Source: Streptomyces sp. 8L (lineage in GTDB: Bacteria > Actinomycetota > Actinomycetes > Streptomycetales > Streptomycetaceae). From it: a stretch of DNA of 64,000 nucleotides. The stretch lies in contig NZ_JAIUKE010000008.1 of NCBI RefSeq assembly GCF_020176795.1, positions 1-64,000 of the forward strand, in the 5' to 3' direction. The notes beneath the pieces were generated by a model. The model searched no databases, was not told the origin of the DNA, and worked only from the letters and a program-made list of their open reading frames with translations. Below, in pieces: positions 1-9,871 of the stretch (position 1 is the first letter of the stretch; every line of letters begins with the position of its first letter). A program made the position numbers and the translations under genes.

Positions 1-81
1 CCCGGCCGCCCCGGCACCCGCCTGTCCGACGCGCGGGCGCCCCGGCCGAGCCACACCATCGCCCTCCCAGGAGCACCATGA
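1..81 (+). CDS. C-terminal tail of an unidentified upstream gene (partial)
   Basis: The first frame is open from base 1 and stops at the TGA of 79-81, which overlaps the eccD start codon as ATGA. The first 22 of its 26 codons all end in G or C, as expected of coding DNA in this genome; the pattern relaxes only over the eccD ribosome binding site. The 26 visible residues are Pro/Ala/Arg-rich and too few to identify the gene. By position it may be another T7SS component (EccC would be a natural neighbour), but this is only inference. Confidence 0.5.
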   Translation, partial: PGRPGTRLSDARAPRPSHTIALPGAP

Positions 82-1487
82 CCAACGTCATCCCGGCCCC
101 CGGCACCCAGGGGACGTACACCACCGAAGTGTGCCGACTGACCGTCGCGGGGCCCGCGGGACGCGCGGATCTGGCCGTACCGGCCAACGCGCAGGTCTCC
201 GCACTGCTGCCGGTGCTGTTGCGCCACATCCCCACCGATCCGGCCGCCCCTGTCGGCAGCTGGACGCTGCAGCGCCTCGGCGAACCGCCGCTGGAACTGG
301 ACGCCACCCCGCACACCGCGGGGCTGCTCCACGGCGACGTCCTCTACCTGCGCCCCGCCGACGACACGATGCCCGAGCTGGAGTTCGACGATGCCTCGGA
401 GGGCGTCGCGCACGCCGTCGGCGCGCGCGAGGACCGGTGGCGCGCGCAGACCACCCGCCGGCTGTTCCTGGCACTGGCGGCTCTGGCGCTCCTCGCCCTC
501 GCCGCCGGTGTGCCACTGGCCGGCAAGGGGGCGGTCGTGCCGGTGCTCTACGCGGTCGCCGCGGCCGGCCTGAGCATCGGCTGCCTGCTGGAGCGGCGGT
601 GGTCCATCGACCGCGGCGTCGCGGTCGTCACCGGCCTGGGCGCCTGCGTCTTCGCCGCGCTGACCGGGCTGACCGCGCCCGACCGGGACATGTGGCCCAC
701 CGTGCCGGGACCCGGCGCCATCGCCCTCGGCGCGGCCTGCGGTGCCCTGGTGGTCGTGGCGGTCCTCCTGCCCACGCGGCGCATGCCCGCGGCGGTGACC
801 GGGACGGCGCTGTTCGTTCCCGCGCTCGCCGCGCTCACGGCGGGGCTGGCCGCGGTGACCGGCTGGGACGCCGCGCACAGCGTGAGCGTGGTCGCGGTCG
901 CCGCCTTCCTCTTCGGGCACCTCGCGCCGCGCACCGCGCTGCGTCTGGCCCGGGTGCGGGTGCCCCTGCTGCCGCACAACGCGGTGGAACTCCAGGAGGC
1001 CGTGGACCCGCACCCCGAGCAGTCGTTCAGATCGCGAGCCGCCGCCGCCGACGCCTTCCTGACGGTGTTCACCGTGTCCGTCGCCCTGCTGTGCGCCGCC
1101 GACTTCGCCGTGCTCGCCTTCGCCGGCGGATGGATCGCCCGCGTCTTCCCCCTCGTGTTCTCCGGGGCCGCCCTGCTGCGGGCCAAGGGGCTGAACGGCG
1201 TGTGGCAGCGCATGCCGACCGCCTTCTCCGGGGGGCTCGGCGTGCTGTCCGTCGTGCTGTCGTGGACCGCCTCGGCGAATGCCACCGGCACCCGCTGCGC
1301 CATCCTGCTCGGTCTGCTGGCCGCCGCGGTACTGCTGCTGGCCGGTGCCTGGCGGCTGCCGCACACACGGCTGCTGCCGGTGTGGGGACACACCGGTGAC
1401 GTCCTGGACGTGCTGGTGCCGCTCGCGCTGCTGCCCCTGCTCCTGCAACTTCTGCACGTCTACGCCCACGTGCGCGCCGCGGTCTGA
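78..1487 (+). CDS. eccD: EccD, T7SS inner-membrane channel subunit
   Basis: The 469-residue protein has the EccD layout. A soluble N-terminal ubiquitin-like (YukD-type) domain fills about residues 15-95 and a short acidic linker follows. From about residue 127 to the C terminus there is a continuous series of hydrophobic helices, about eleven, with few charged loops. In the ESX family EccD forms the membrane vestibule of the secretion complex with EccB, EccC and EccE. The ATG at 78 has an AGGAG at 69-73 and overlaps the preceding stop. EccB follows after 9 nt, so the two are co-transcribed. The call is from fold pattern and context. Confidence 0.88.
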   Translation: MTNVIPAPGTQGTYTTEVCRLTVAGPAGRADLAVPANAQVSALLPVLLRHIPTDPAAPVGSWTLQRLGEPPLELDATPHTAGLLHGDVLYLRPADDTMPELEFDDASEGVAHAVGAREDRWRAQTTRRLFLALAALALLALAAGVPLAGKGAVVPVLYAVAAAGLSIGCLLERRWSIDRGVAVVTGLGACVFAALTGLTAPDRDMWPTVPGPGAIALGAACGALVVVAVLLPTRRMPAAVTGTALFVPALAALTAGLAAVTGWDAAHSVSVVAVAAFLFGHLAPRTALRLARVRVPLLPHNAVELQEAVDPHPEQSFRSRAAAADAFLTVFTVSVALLCAADFAVLAFAGGWIARVFPLVFSGAALLRAKGLNGVWQRMPTAFSGGLGVLSVVLSWTASANATGTRCAILLGLLAAAVLLLAGAWRLPHTRLLPVWGHTGDVLDVLVPLALLPLLLQLLHVYAHVRAAV

Positions 1488-1496
1488 GGAGAAGCC

Positions 1497-2828
1497 ATGC
1501 AGACCCGACGCGACCACCTGCACGCGTACCAGTTCGCCACCGGGCGGCTGGCCTCCGCGCTGATCTCCGCCGATCCCGGCAACGGTGACACGCCCCTGCG
1601 CAAAGCCGGTCTCGGCGCCGTGTTCGGCGTACTGCTGGCCGTCCTGCTGGTGCTGGGCGCCGCGGTCTACGGTTTCCTCAAACCGGCCCCCGACAACCAT
1701 GCCTGGGCCACCAACGGCGCCCTGATCGTGGAGAACGGGACCGGCACCCGGTACTTCTACGCGGACGGACAGCTCCATCCCACCGCCAACTACGCCTCCG
1801 CGCTGCTCGCGTCCAACGGCGCCGACGTCCGCGCCGTCGACCGGGCCGCGCTCGCCGACGTGCCCCGCGGAGCCACCCTCGGCATCCCCGGCGCCCCCGA
1901 AGACGTCCCCGGTCCCTCGGCGTTGCTGACCGGCAGCTGGACGGACTGCCTGCGGCCCGGCGCGCACGTGGGCGAAACACTGGACTTCGCGCCGGGCACC
2001 GTACACGCGCTGACCGGCTCCACCCACGTCCTGGTGGCCGGCCCGGACGGGAAGCGGTACGTGCTGGCGCACAACACCAAGTACCCCATCGACGACCGCT
2101 CCGCGGTCCTCGCGCTCGGCATGGACACCGATCGGCCGGTCCTGGCCACACGGGCGTGGCTGGACGCCCTGCCCACCGGGCCCGCGATCGCGGCGGCCCG
2201 GATCTCCGGGGCCGGTGGGGCGGGACGCACCGTGGCCGGCAGGCCGAGGAAGGTGGGCGCCCTGTTGCGCACGGTCGTCTCGGGCGCCGACCACTACTAC
2301 GTACTGGAATCCGACGGGGTCGCCTCCCTGACCGCCACGGAGTCCGCCCTCCTGTCGGCCGCGGGCAGCGGGGAGCCGCTCCAGGTCGACTCCGGTGTCA
2401 TCGCGGCCCTGCCCTCCTCCGCCGACACATCCCTGCTGCACCGCATCCCGGACCTGCTGGCGGGTAACGACGCGACCGGCGGCCACTCCGCGCTGTGCCT
2501 GCGGCAGTACATGAAGGGCTCCGAGCGCCACAGCTCGCTGGTCCGCGAGAGCGGCCGGGCGGCCGCCACCACTGCCGCCGTGCTCCTGCGGCCCGAGGCC
2601 GGGGTACTGGCCACTTCCCCCAAGGGGCCGCACGACACGCAGTCCCCGACGCCCTACCTGATCACCGACCGCGCGGTGAAGTACCCCCTGAGCAGCGACG
2701 CGCTCGGGGCGCTCGGATACTCCGGCCAGACCCCCCGGGTGCTGCCGCGGGCGGTGCTCGACCAGATCACCACCGGCCCGGGGCTGAGCCGGTCCAAGGC
2801 GCTCGTCGCGGTACCCGGAGTCAACTGA
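1497..2828 (+). CDS. eccB: EccB, T7SS membrane-anchored extracytoplasmic subunit
   Basis: The 443-residue protein begins with the short amphipathic cytoplasmic stretch typical of EccB (MQTRRDHLHAYQFATGRL), then one transmembrane helix at about residues 37-61, then a long extracytoplasmic domain. Two cysteines in that domain (motifs TDCLRPG and ALCLRQY) could form the disulfide known in EccB structures. EccB caps the ESX core on the outer face of the membrane. A GAGGAGAAG ribosome binding site precedes the ATG at 1497. The next gene starts one base after the stop, so eccD, eccB and the following gene form one operon. Confidence 0.9.
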   Translation: MQTRRDHLHAYQFATGRLASALISADPGNGDTPLRKAGLGAVFGVLLAVLLVLGAAVYGFLKPAPDNHAWATNGALIVENGTGTRYFYADGQLHPTANYASALLASNGADVRAVDRAALADVPRGATLGIPGAPEDVPGPSALLTGSWTDCLRPGAHVGETLDFAPGTVHALTGSTHVLVAGPDGKRYVLAHNTKYPIDDRSAVLALGMDTDRPVLATRAWLDALPTGPAIAAARISGAGGAGRTVAGRPRKVGALLRTVVSGADHYYVLESDGVASLTATESALLSAAGSGEPLQVDSGVIAALPSSADTSLLHRIPDLLAGNDATGGHSALCLRQYMKGSERHSSLVRESGRAAATTAAVLLRPEAGVLATSPKGPHDTQSPTPYLITDRAVKYPLSSDALGALGYSGQTPRVLPRAVLDQITTGPGLSRSKALVAVPGVN

Positions 2829-2829
2829 C

Positions 2830-5800
2830 GTGAACGGTGCCTCCGACGAGGGTGCCACCGCCCGACGCGACGTCGCCCACCGGCTGTCCGCCCGGCTGGC
2901 GCGCGCCGCGCTACGTGCGGCCGGGCCGTCGGTCGAGTCCAGGAGCGTGGGCAACGCACTGCTGGTCCACCCGCGCGGGTTCGTCGACAGCCGGGCGCTG
3001 GCCTTCGTCCGGGGGCTTGCGGCCGACCCGCAGCACACCCTGGTGGTCCTGGATCTCCCGGCCAGTCCCGAGGACTCGGTGTGGGAGAGCGTCGCACGGG
3101 TCATGGACCGCAGGGGCGTCAGTTTCCGGATACTGCCCGGCCGCGGCACCCGCGACGACGTCCGGCGCGCCGCGCAGTGGCTCGCCGACCGGCTCGACCG
3201 GGTCGTGCTCGCCCCGGACGGCTCCGTCGTCCCGGTGGCCGGTGGCGCTCTCTTCGTACCGGCCGACAACGGCGCCGGCTGGCTGCGCTTCCGCCCTGGG
3301 CTCTCCGCGGCGCCGGACTCCCGGCGGTTTCCCAAGCCGCAGTGGGAGTACTCGGTGCCCGACCGCCCGCAGCGGATCGGCGCGGGCGCCGTGGCGGAGC
3401 CGTTGCCCGGCGGTGTGTGGATCAGGAGCGGCTGGGACGACCCCGCTTTCCCCGGGGACCGGCAGCGCCTCTTCGAACTGCTGGCCGGCGACCCCGAACT
3501 GCTGGACATCGTGCTCGGCAGCCCGGGCGTGTCCGGCGCCCTGGCGCTGGAGGAGATCGCGGCGTTCTGGAACACCGTCCCCGGCAGCGCCCGGCATCTG
3601 GTGCGGTTCGTCTCGTACGGCCCGGTGGAGGTGCCCGGCGGTGAGTCGCTCGGCCAGGCTCTGGCCGACCGGCTCGGCCAGCGGGTCGTCGTGCACGCGG
3701 GCCTCCCGGCGCCCGGCGGCGACGGCGCCTCCCGCGAAATGCGCACCCTGCGCGGCGACGGAAGCCTCGGCTGGCGCCCCTACGCGGATGCGTTCGGTTT
3801 CACACCGCGCCCGGCGGCCGGGGACCGCCCGGTGCCACCGGTGGCGCTCGGCACGCGGAAGCCGTCGGCGGCCGTCGCCGACGCCGCCGCGCCCGGCGTC
3901 TACCGGTACGCGCCGGACGTGCTGCTGGAGGTGGTGCAGAGCGGGCTGTGGGTCCGGCCGCCCGCCGAGCCCTTCGACGGGTACGCGGTGCGCGCCGCGG
4001 CGGCCGATCCCGCGTACCCGGCCATCCTCTACGACCAGGGCGATCCGGCGGCGGCCGACCGCATGCGGAAGGTTGCCCACGACCTGGTGACCGGTCTCGA
4101 CCCGGCGTTCGCCCAGAGCGGCCGGGTCATGCCGGCCGACGCGGTGGAGCGTGTTCCGCCGGGCGGCGTCATCCCCTACCCCGCGCCGGCGCCCGCACCC
4201 TCCGCCGTACCAGCGGTGCCCGTCGTACCGGTGGTGCCCGCTCCGGCGGCCGAGGCCGCGCCGTGCGGACCCGCGATCGCCACGGAGCCGGTGGACGGCC
4301 CCGCGCGGGGGCGGCCGGGTCCCGCGGGCGACTGGTCCCTGGAGGGCGGCCCGGCGGCGGCGCGGCCGGCGCCCGCGCCCTCGGAACCCCTGCCCGACTG
4401 GACGCCGTACCCCTCGTCACCGCCCCGCGGCGGTGCGAGCGGACCGGGGCCCGGCACGGAGGCCGCGCCCGACTGGACGCCGTACCCGTCCCCACCGCAC
4501 CCCGGGCCGGGGAGTGCCGCGCCTGGCGTGCCGCCCCGGCCCGGCGCCGCCGCGGCCCGGGGCGCGGCCCCGCCCCGGGCGGGGGGGGGGGGGCCGGCCG
4601 GGGGGCCCCCCCCCGGCGCCCCCCCCCGGGGCCCCCCCCCCCCGGGGCCGCACCCCCCGCTTCGCCGGGAGAGACCGCGCCGCACGGAGCCGGCGCGGCC
4701 GGACCGGAGCGGCCCGGCACCCCGCCTCCCTCGCCGGGGCAGCCGCAGGGCACCGCCTCGCCCTCCTCTCCGGCCCCGGTGTCGCGCATCCGCCTGGAGG
4801 CCCCGGACCCGCAGCACCCCGCCGCGGACCGGGCCGGGACCGAGGGCACGGGGACGGACGCCGGCGGCCTCGCCGCGCCCCCCGAACCGTGGCCGCGGGG
4901 CGGGACCGGCCCGATGGACGCCGCCATGCCACCGGAGACGTCGCTGCCCCCGGCGCCGGAGGCGTCCCCGGCGGCACCGGCGCCCGCTCCCGCTCCCGCG
5001 CCTACGACCGAGCCCGCGGCTGCGACCGAGCCCACGCCTACGACCTCGCCCGAGGCCGTGCCTACACCCGCCCCCGCGCCAACGACCGAGCCCACGCCCA
5101 CGACCGCGCCGCGCGACGGCGGGCCGGTCCGGGTGCAGCCAGAGCCCGCGCCCGGCGCCGACGTGCTGCCCCCGGCGAACGGCGTCGACCGGGAACGCGA
5201 CTGGCTGCGGCGCAACCTTGGCGCGCCCTACGACACCGCGGCGGCCTTCGTCTCGCGTGTGCTGTCGGAGGCACCGGGCCTGCACAGCGGCCCGCGCAGG
5301 CCGGTGGGTGACGCCCTGACCGACCTCGCCGCCGTCCGCCTGTACCTGACGGGGAGCACCGCCGCGATGGACGCCGCCATCCGGGCGGCCACCACAGGCC
5401 CGCACGTCCCGCTGGCGCGCTGTGTCGCCAGCGGACTGCGCCGCCTGCCGTCCCACCGGGGCGGCGCGGTGCTGCGGGCCGCACTCTCTCCCGCCGAACG
5501 CGCCTGGTACCGCGAGGGCTCGGTCGTCGTCGAACGGTCCTTCCTCGCGGCCCTGTCCGCCCTGCGTCCCGCCCTGCCGGGTGACACGGACATCCTGCTG
5601 TGGTCGCTGACCGCCCGCAGGACCGCCCTGGTGGTGCCGGAGCTGCCCGACCGGCTGCTGTTCACTCCTGGCACCCGGTTCAAGGTGCTGCGCGCCGTCG
5701 GCGGCGACCGCCCGGCCGTGCTGATGCGGGAGATGGCCGCGTCGGAGCTGGACGACGAGGGGCAACCACGCGAGGAGCGGGCGCCGTTGGACGAGATCGC

Positions 5801-6008
5801 GCTCACCGGACTCGACCAGTTGCACGCCCTCTGGCAGCGGGCCGAGGACCCCGCGGGCGACGGCGCTGTGGGCGATCCCCTCCCTCCGGAGCACGTGAAC
5901 TCCTTCCGCGCGGCCCCCGGGCTCTTCCAGCCGCCACCCGGCGTTCCGCCCGTGCCGGCCGCCACGTCCCATCCCGGTACCACGCCAGAACGAGGGGGAA
6001 ATCCGTGA
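2830..6008 (+). CDS. Large Pro-rich T7SS-locus protein with apparent frameshift; ART-like C-terminal domain
   Basis: This is one gene in two frames. From the GTG at 2830 (GGAG at 2817-2820) the frame runs to about 4575. The G13/C9/C9/C12 tract at 4581-4643 then shifts the good frame by one base, and it continues to the TGA at 6006-6008. The N-terminal part (nt 2830-4130) is a folded alpha/beta region with no family I recognise. The middle is Pro/Ala-rich with PTTEP and DWTPYPS repeats. The C-terminal part (nt 5190-5900) has a VVVERSFLAALS ... LLFTPGTRFKVL pattern like a degenerate ADP-ribosyltransferase fold, with no clear catalytic glutamate pair. It overlaps the next gene by GTGA. Its role is unknown; by position it may be a cytosolic T7SS accessory or substrate. 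Confidence 0.7.
4575..4650 (+). other. G/C homopolymer patch coinciding with a frameshift
   Basis: Runs of 13 G (4581-4593), 6 G, 9 C, 9 C (4619-4627) and 12 C (4632-4643) follow each other within 65 bases. Reading frame quality on both sides is excellent but in different frames, so this patch is most simply a base-calling or assembly error in a Pro/Gly-coding linker. A real programmed slip cannot be excluded from the sequence alone. Confidence 0.75.
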
Positions 6009-9000
6009 ACCGGCAGATCCTGCACGTCTCCGCCACCCGGCCAGGCGCCTACCGCACTGTCTCCCAGGCGCTGGCCGCCGCGGCGGACGGTGCGGTGATC
6101 GCCGTCGCGCCCGGCACCTACACCGAGGCACTCACACTCAGCCGGGTGGTCACCCTGTCCGCGGACGGTGAGCCCGGCAGCGTACGGCTCGAATCGCCGA
6201 TGGGCAGCACGGTCGTGGTGGACGCCGAGGCGGTGCGGCTTTCCGGTCTGACCCTGTACGGGTCGGACACCGGCGCCGCGGTCCTCGACATCCGGCGCGG
6301 GCAGGCCACCGTCGAGGACTGCACCGTGGCGGGCGACCGGGCGTGGGCCGCGGTCATCGCCTGGCAGCGGGGCCAACTGGCCGCCCGGGACTGCACGGTC
6401 ACCAACCCCGGCGGCGCCGGCGTCGTGGTGACGTCCGAGGCAGACAACACACTGGAGGGCACCACCGCGCGGGACTTCGACTCCTCCGCTGTCGTCGTCG
6501 CCGAGAACGGCCGCCTGACCGTACGCGGCTGCACCGTCGAACGCTCAGGCGGCAACGGCATCTGCGTCAACGGCCAGGGCGTTGTCACCGTCGAGAACAC
6601 CACGGTGTCCGACAGCCACAAGCCCGCCGTGGTGGTGGAGCAGAACGCGAGAGCCGAACTGATGCGCACCACGGTGACGTCGTCCACGAGCCTGGACGCG
6701 TATCTGACGAGCAAGGGCATGACCACGCTCACCGAATGCCGGCTGACCGGCTCGGGCGGGCAGTCGCTGCACATCGGCGGCGGCGCGGCCCCCGTGCTGC
6801 GCGGATGCACACTGGACTCGGCCGCCGCCAGCGGCCTCCAGGTGACCGGCGGTTCCACCCCCCGGCTCGAGGACTGCGAGATCACCGGCACCCCGCTCGC
6901 CGTCCTCGTCGAAGAGGGCAGCCAGGCCGTGTTCCACCAGCTGCGGGTCCGGGGCGCCAAGCGGGCCGCCGTACAGCTGAGCGGGGAAGCGACCGCGGAA
7001 TTCAGGGAGTTGTCCGTCGAGGACGGCTCGGCCGGGCTGCGCGTGTCCGGCGCGGCCCAGCTCACCCTGCGCTCCGGCGAGATCGAGTCCGCGCACGGCG
7101 CCGGCCTGGAACTGAACGAGGGCGCGGGCGCACTCCTCACGGACGTACGGCTGCGCGCCACCGGTGACTGGGGCGTCGCGGTGTCGGGAGGAGCGCGCGC
7201 CGAGATGTCGGGCTCCACCGTCGCGGGAGCGGGCGTCCTGGTCGGTACCGACGGCGAGGCGCTGCTGCGGGACAGCGAACTGACCGGCGCGGTGGGGGAC
7301 GGCGCGCGGGTGCTGGGCGGGGGCACCCTCATCGCCACCGGCTGCCGGGTGCACGAGGCCCAGGGGCACGGTGTCAACGTCCAGGTGTCCGGGCGGGCCG
7401 ATCTCAGCGAATGCCTGATCACCAGCAACGCGGGCGACGGGGTGCGCAGCAACTCCGAGGAGCCGGTACTGGTCCAGTACTGCGACGTCAGTGGGAACGG
7501 CGGCTCGCAGGTCAACCGGCTGCGTACCGAGGGCGGCGAACCGGACGCCGTCGGTGTGACGGAGCCCGGCAGCGGACCGGCCGCCGGACCGCACGCCGTG
7601 TCGGCGGCCGTGAGCGGAAGCGGGAGCACGGACGGCACCCCCGGCCCGCTGGGCGAACTCAACGCCCTCGTGGGCCTCGAAAGCGTGAAGCGCGAGGTCA
7701 CCGGCCTGATCAACCTCAACAAGATGGCACAGCGCCGGCAGGAACTGGGCCTCCCGATGCCACCGATGAGCCGGCACCTGGTGTTCGCGGGACCGCCCGG
7801 CACCGGCAAGACCACGGTCGCCCGGCTCTACGGCGCGGTGCTGGCCGAACTCGGCATCCTGGCCGAGGGACACATCGTCGAGGTCTCCCGGTCCGGACTG
7901 GTCGCACAGATCATCGGCGGGACGGCGATCAAGACCAGCGAGGTGTTCACCAAGGCCATCGGCGGTGTGCTGTTCATCGACGAGGCGTACACACTCACCA
8001 ACCAGTCCAAGGGCAGCGGGCCAGACTTCGGCCAGGAGGCCGTCGAGACACTGATGAAGCTGATGGAGGACCACCGCGACGAGATCGTGGTCATCGTCGC
8101 CGGCTACTCCGAGCAGATGGACCAGTTCCTGGAGTCCAACCCCGGCATGGCCTCACGCTTCGCGCGCACGGTGGAGTTCCCCAACTACGAGGTCTCCGAA
8201 CTCGTCACCATCGTGCAGGGCCTGTGCGCGAAGCACTACTACGAGATGGACGACTCCGCGCTGGAAGCCCTCACCCGCTACTTCGAGGTCATTCCCAAAG
8301 GGGCGACGTTCGGCAACGGCCGCGTCGCCCGCTCGCTGTTCGAGACCATGATCAGCAATCAGGCGTCGCGGCTCGCCTCCGCGCCGGCGTCGGACGACAG
8401 CATCGCGCTGAACCGGCTGCTGGCACCGGACGTGCCGACAGCGGACCCCGCGGACACGCCGGACGACCCCGGCCGCGGCGCCCCCGGGACGCAACAGGTG
8501 GCCGCCGCGCCGCCGCGCCCCGTCGCCCCGCTGTCGGCCGACCCGCCTCCCGCGATGCGCCGCCTCGCCGGGCTGTGCGGCCTGGGAGAGGTCCGCGCGG
8601 CCCTGCTGAAGCGCGTCAACGAACTCGTCGTGGCGGGCCGGGACCCCGTGCCGCCGGCCTGCGCGGCGAACGTCGTACTGGCGGGCGAGACGGGCAGCGG
8701 CCGTACCGCCGTGTCGGCGCTGTACGCGAAGTGCCTGGCCGAGGCCGGAGTACTGCGCAACGGAGCCGTCCACCGGGTCGCGCTCTCCACGGTGTACGCA
8801 CGCCGCGACCAGGAGGCCCGCGCCTACACGGCGGCCCTGTTCGCCGACGCCGACGGCGGTGTACTCGAACTCGACCTCGACGCCTCCTTCACCGCGCGCC
8901 CGGCAGCCGAGCAGGAGGCGGTGTGGGGCGCGATCGTCGCCGAGGCGGCCGGAAACACGCAGACCGCGCTCGTACTGCGCGGCCCGCGCGCCCGGCTCGG

Positions 9001-9406
9001 CGATCTGCTGCGCGAACGCCCCGACCTCGCCGACTGCTTCGCGCTGTTCCTCCGCTTCCCCGCGTACAGCGCCCAGGAGTTGACCGAGTTGATCCGCCGC
9101 CGCCTCAAGGCCAGGGGACACGAGGTCGACGAGGCCACCCGCGACGCCCTGGCCGCACGGCTGGCCGACCGGCCGCTCACCGACGGGGCACGCGGAGCAC
9201 ACCGGCTCGCGGACCGCATGGCCGAACGGGCGCCGTCCGGGTCCGGCGGCGGACCGGTGGCCGCTCCGCGCGCGGTGGCTCCGAAGGACCCTCAGGCCAA
9301 CCCCGCGGCCAGCACGGCGCCCACGCGGACAACACTCCCTGTATCCCCAGGCAACAACGGACCCGCTCCGTTCCGCGAGGCCGGGGCGCCCGTGACGATG
9401 GGTTGA
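6005..9406 (+). CDS. Beta-helix / EccA-like AAA+ fusion protein
   Basis: The 1133-residue protein fuses three parts. Residues 1-530 are a right-handed parallel beta-helix, with about 20 short repeats of the form G-hydrophobic-x-V-x-x-C-x-V (pectate-lyase-like PbH1 repeats). Residues about 550-800 are a CbbX/EccA-type AAA+ ATPase with Walker A GPPGTGKTT (about residue 595) and Walker B VLFIDEA. Residues about 850-1090 are a second, degenerate AAA domain with LAGETGSGRTA and a poor Walker B (VLELDLD). EccA proteins are cytosolic ESX ATPases thought to prepare substrates; here the usual TPR domain is replaced by a beta-helix. The GTG at 6005 overlaps the previous stop (GTGA) and has GAGGGGG upstream. 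The WXG100 pair lies immediately downstream. Confidence 0.82.
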   Translation: MNRQILHVSATRPGAYRTVSQALAAAADGAVIAVAPGTYTEALTLSRVVTLSADGEPGSVRLESPMGSTVVVDAEAVRLSGLTLYGSDTGAAVLDIRRGQATVEDCTVAGDRAWAAVIAWQRGQLAARDCTVTNPGGAGVVVTSEADNTLEGTTARDFDSSAVVVAENGRLTVRGCTVERSGGNGICVNGQGVVTVENTTVSDSHKPAVVVEQNARAELMRTTVTSSTSLDAYLTSKGMTTLTECRLTGSGGQSLHIGGGAAPVLRGCTLDSAAASGLQVTGGSTPRLEDCEITGTPLAVLVEEGSQAVFHQLRVRGAKRAAVQLSGEATAEFRELSVEDGSAGLRVSGAAQLTLRSGEIESAHGAGLELNEGAGALLTDVRLRATGDWGVAVSGGARAEMSGSTVAGAGVLVGTDGEALLRDSELTGAVGDGARVLGGGTLIATGCRVHEAQGHGVNVQVSGRADLSECLITSNAGDGVRSNSEEPVLVQYCDVSGNGGSQVNRLRTEGGEPDAVGVTEPGSGPAAGPHAVSAAVSGSGSTDGTPGPLGELNALVGLESVKREVTGLINLNKMAQRRQELGLPMPPMSRHLVFAGPPGTGKTTVARLYGAVLAELGILAEGHIVEVSRSGLVAQIIGGTAIKTSEVFTKAIGGVLFIDEAYTLTNQSKGSGPDFGQEAVETLMKLMEDHRDEIVVIVAGYSEQMDQFLESNPGMASRFARTVEFPNYEVSELVTIVQGLCAKHYYEMDDSALEALTRYFEVIPKGATFGNGRVARSLFETMISNQASRLASAPASDDSIALNRLLAPDVPTADPADTPDDPGRGAPGTQQVAAAPPRPVAPLSADPPPAMRRLAGLCGLGEVRAALLKRVNELVVAGRDPVPPACAANVVLAGETGSGRTAVSALYAKCLAEAGVLRNGAVHRVALSTVYARRDQEARAYTAALFADADGGVLELDLDASFTARPAAEQEAVWGAIVAEAAGNTQTALVLRGPRARLGDLLRERPDLADCFALFLRFPAYSAQELTELIRRRLKARGHEVDEATRDALAARLADRPLTDGARGAHRLADRMAERAPSGSGGGPVAAPRAVAPKDPQANPAASTAPTRTTLPVSPGNNGPAPFREAGAPVTMG

Positions 9407-9423
9407 GGAATCAGCCGAGAACA

Positions 9424-9447
9424 GTGCCGTGACCTCCCGTACGGCAC
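9424..9447 (+). promoter_or_regulatory. Hairpin in the leader of the WXG100 pair
   Basis: GTGCCGT at 9424-9430 pairs perfectly with ACGGCAC at 9441-9447 across a 10-nt loop. It lies between the AAA gene stop and the ribosome binding site of the first WXG100 gene. There is no T-run after it. It may be an mRNA processing or stability element that raises expression of the small secreted proteins, or a weak attenuator. Confidence 0.4.
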
Positions 9448-9468
9448 CTCAGAGCGAAAGGACAGACC

Positions 9469-9813
9469 ATGGCGGCTACAGGACAGGCCGGACTGACCGG
9501 CGTCGACATCCAGGGCATGAAGGCGCTGTTGCCCGACTTCGAGAAGACGCTCAGCGACACCAAGACGGCGATCAACCGCATGACGGATCAGCGCCAGACC
9601 CTGGCGGCCAGCTGGACCGGTGACGCGGCCTCCGGGTACATCAGCTCCCTGGACCAGTGGCTTGAGCAGCTTCAGCAGGTTCAAACGCAGCTTCAGTGGG
9701 TCACCGAAACCTTCCAGTCCAACACCAACTCCTACGAGCAGGTGCACGGCAACACCGTGGACACCGCGCATGCCATGAGCCAGGCCGTGTCGGCCGGCCT
9801 CCCCGGCTTCTGA
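9469..9813 (+). CDS. WXG100 family protein (EsxB/EsxA-like), first of pair
   Basis: The 114-residue protein is a helical hairpin with W49-T50-G51 at the turn, the defining WXG100 motif. No YxxxD/E export motif is seen at its C terminus, which suggests it is the partner that rides with the second protein. WXG100 pairs fold as heterodimers and are the canonical small T7SS substrates, exported through EccC recognition. AAAGGA at 9457-9462 precedes the ATG by 6 nt. The second WXG100 gene begins 58 nt downstream. Confidence 0.9.
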   Translation: MAATGQAGLTGVDIQGMKALLPDFEKTLSDTKTAINRMTDQRQTLAASWTGDAASGYISSLDQWLEQLQQVQTQLQWVTETFQSNTNSYEQVHGNTVDTAHAMSQAVSAGLPGF

Positions 9814-9871
9814 CACCGCCTCGACCGCAGCCTCCCCCGGCACATCCCCATCCAGTGAAGGAGCAGCGCAC

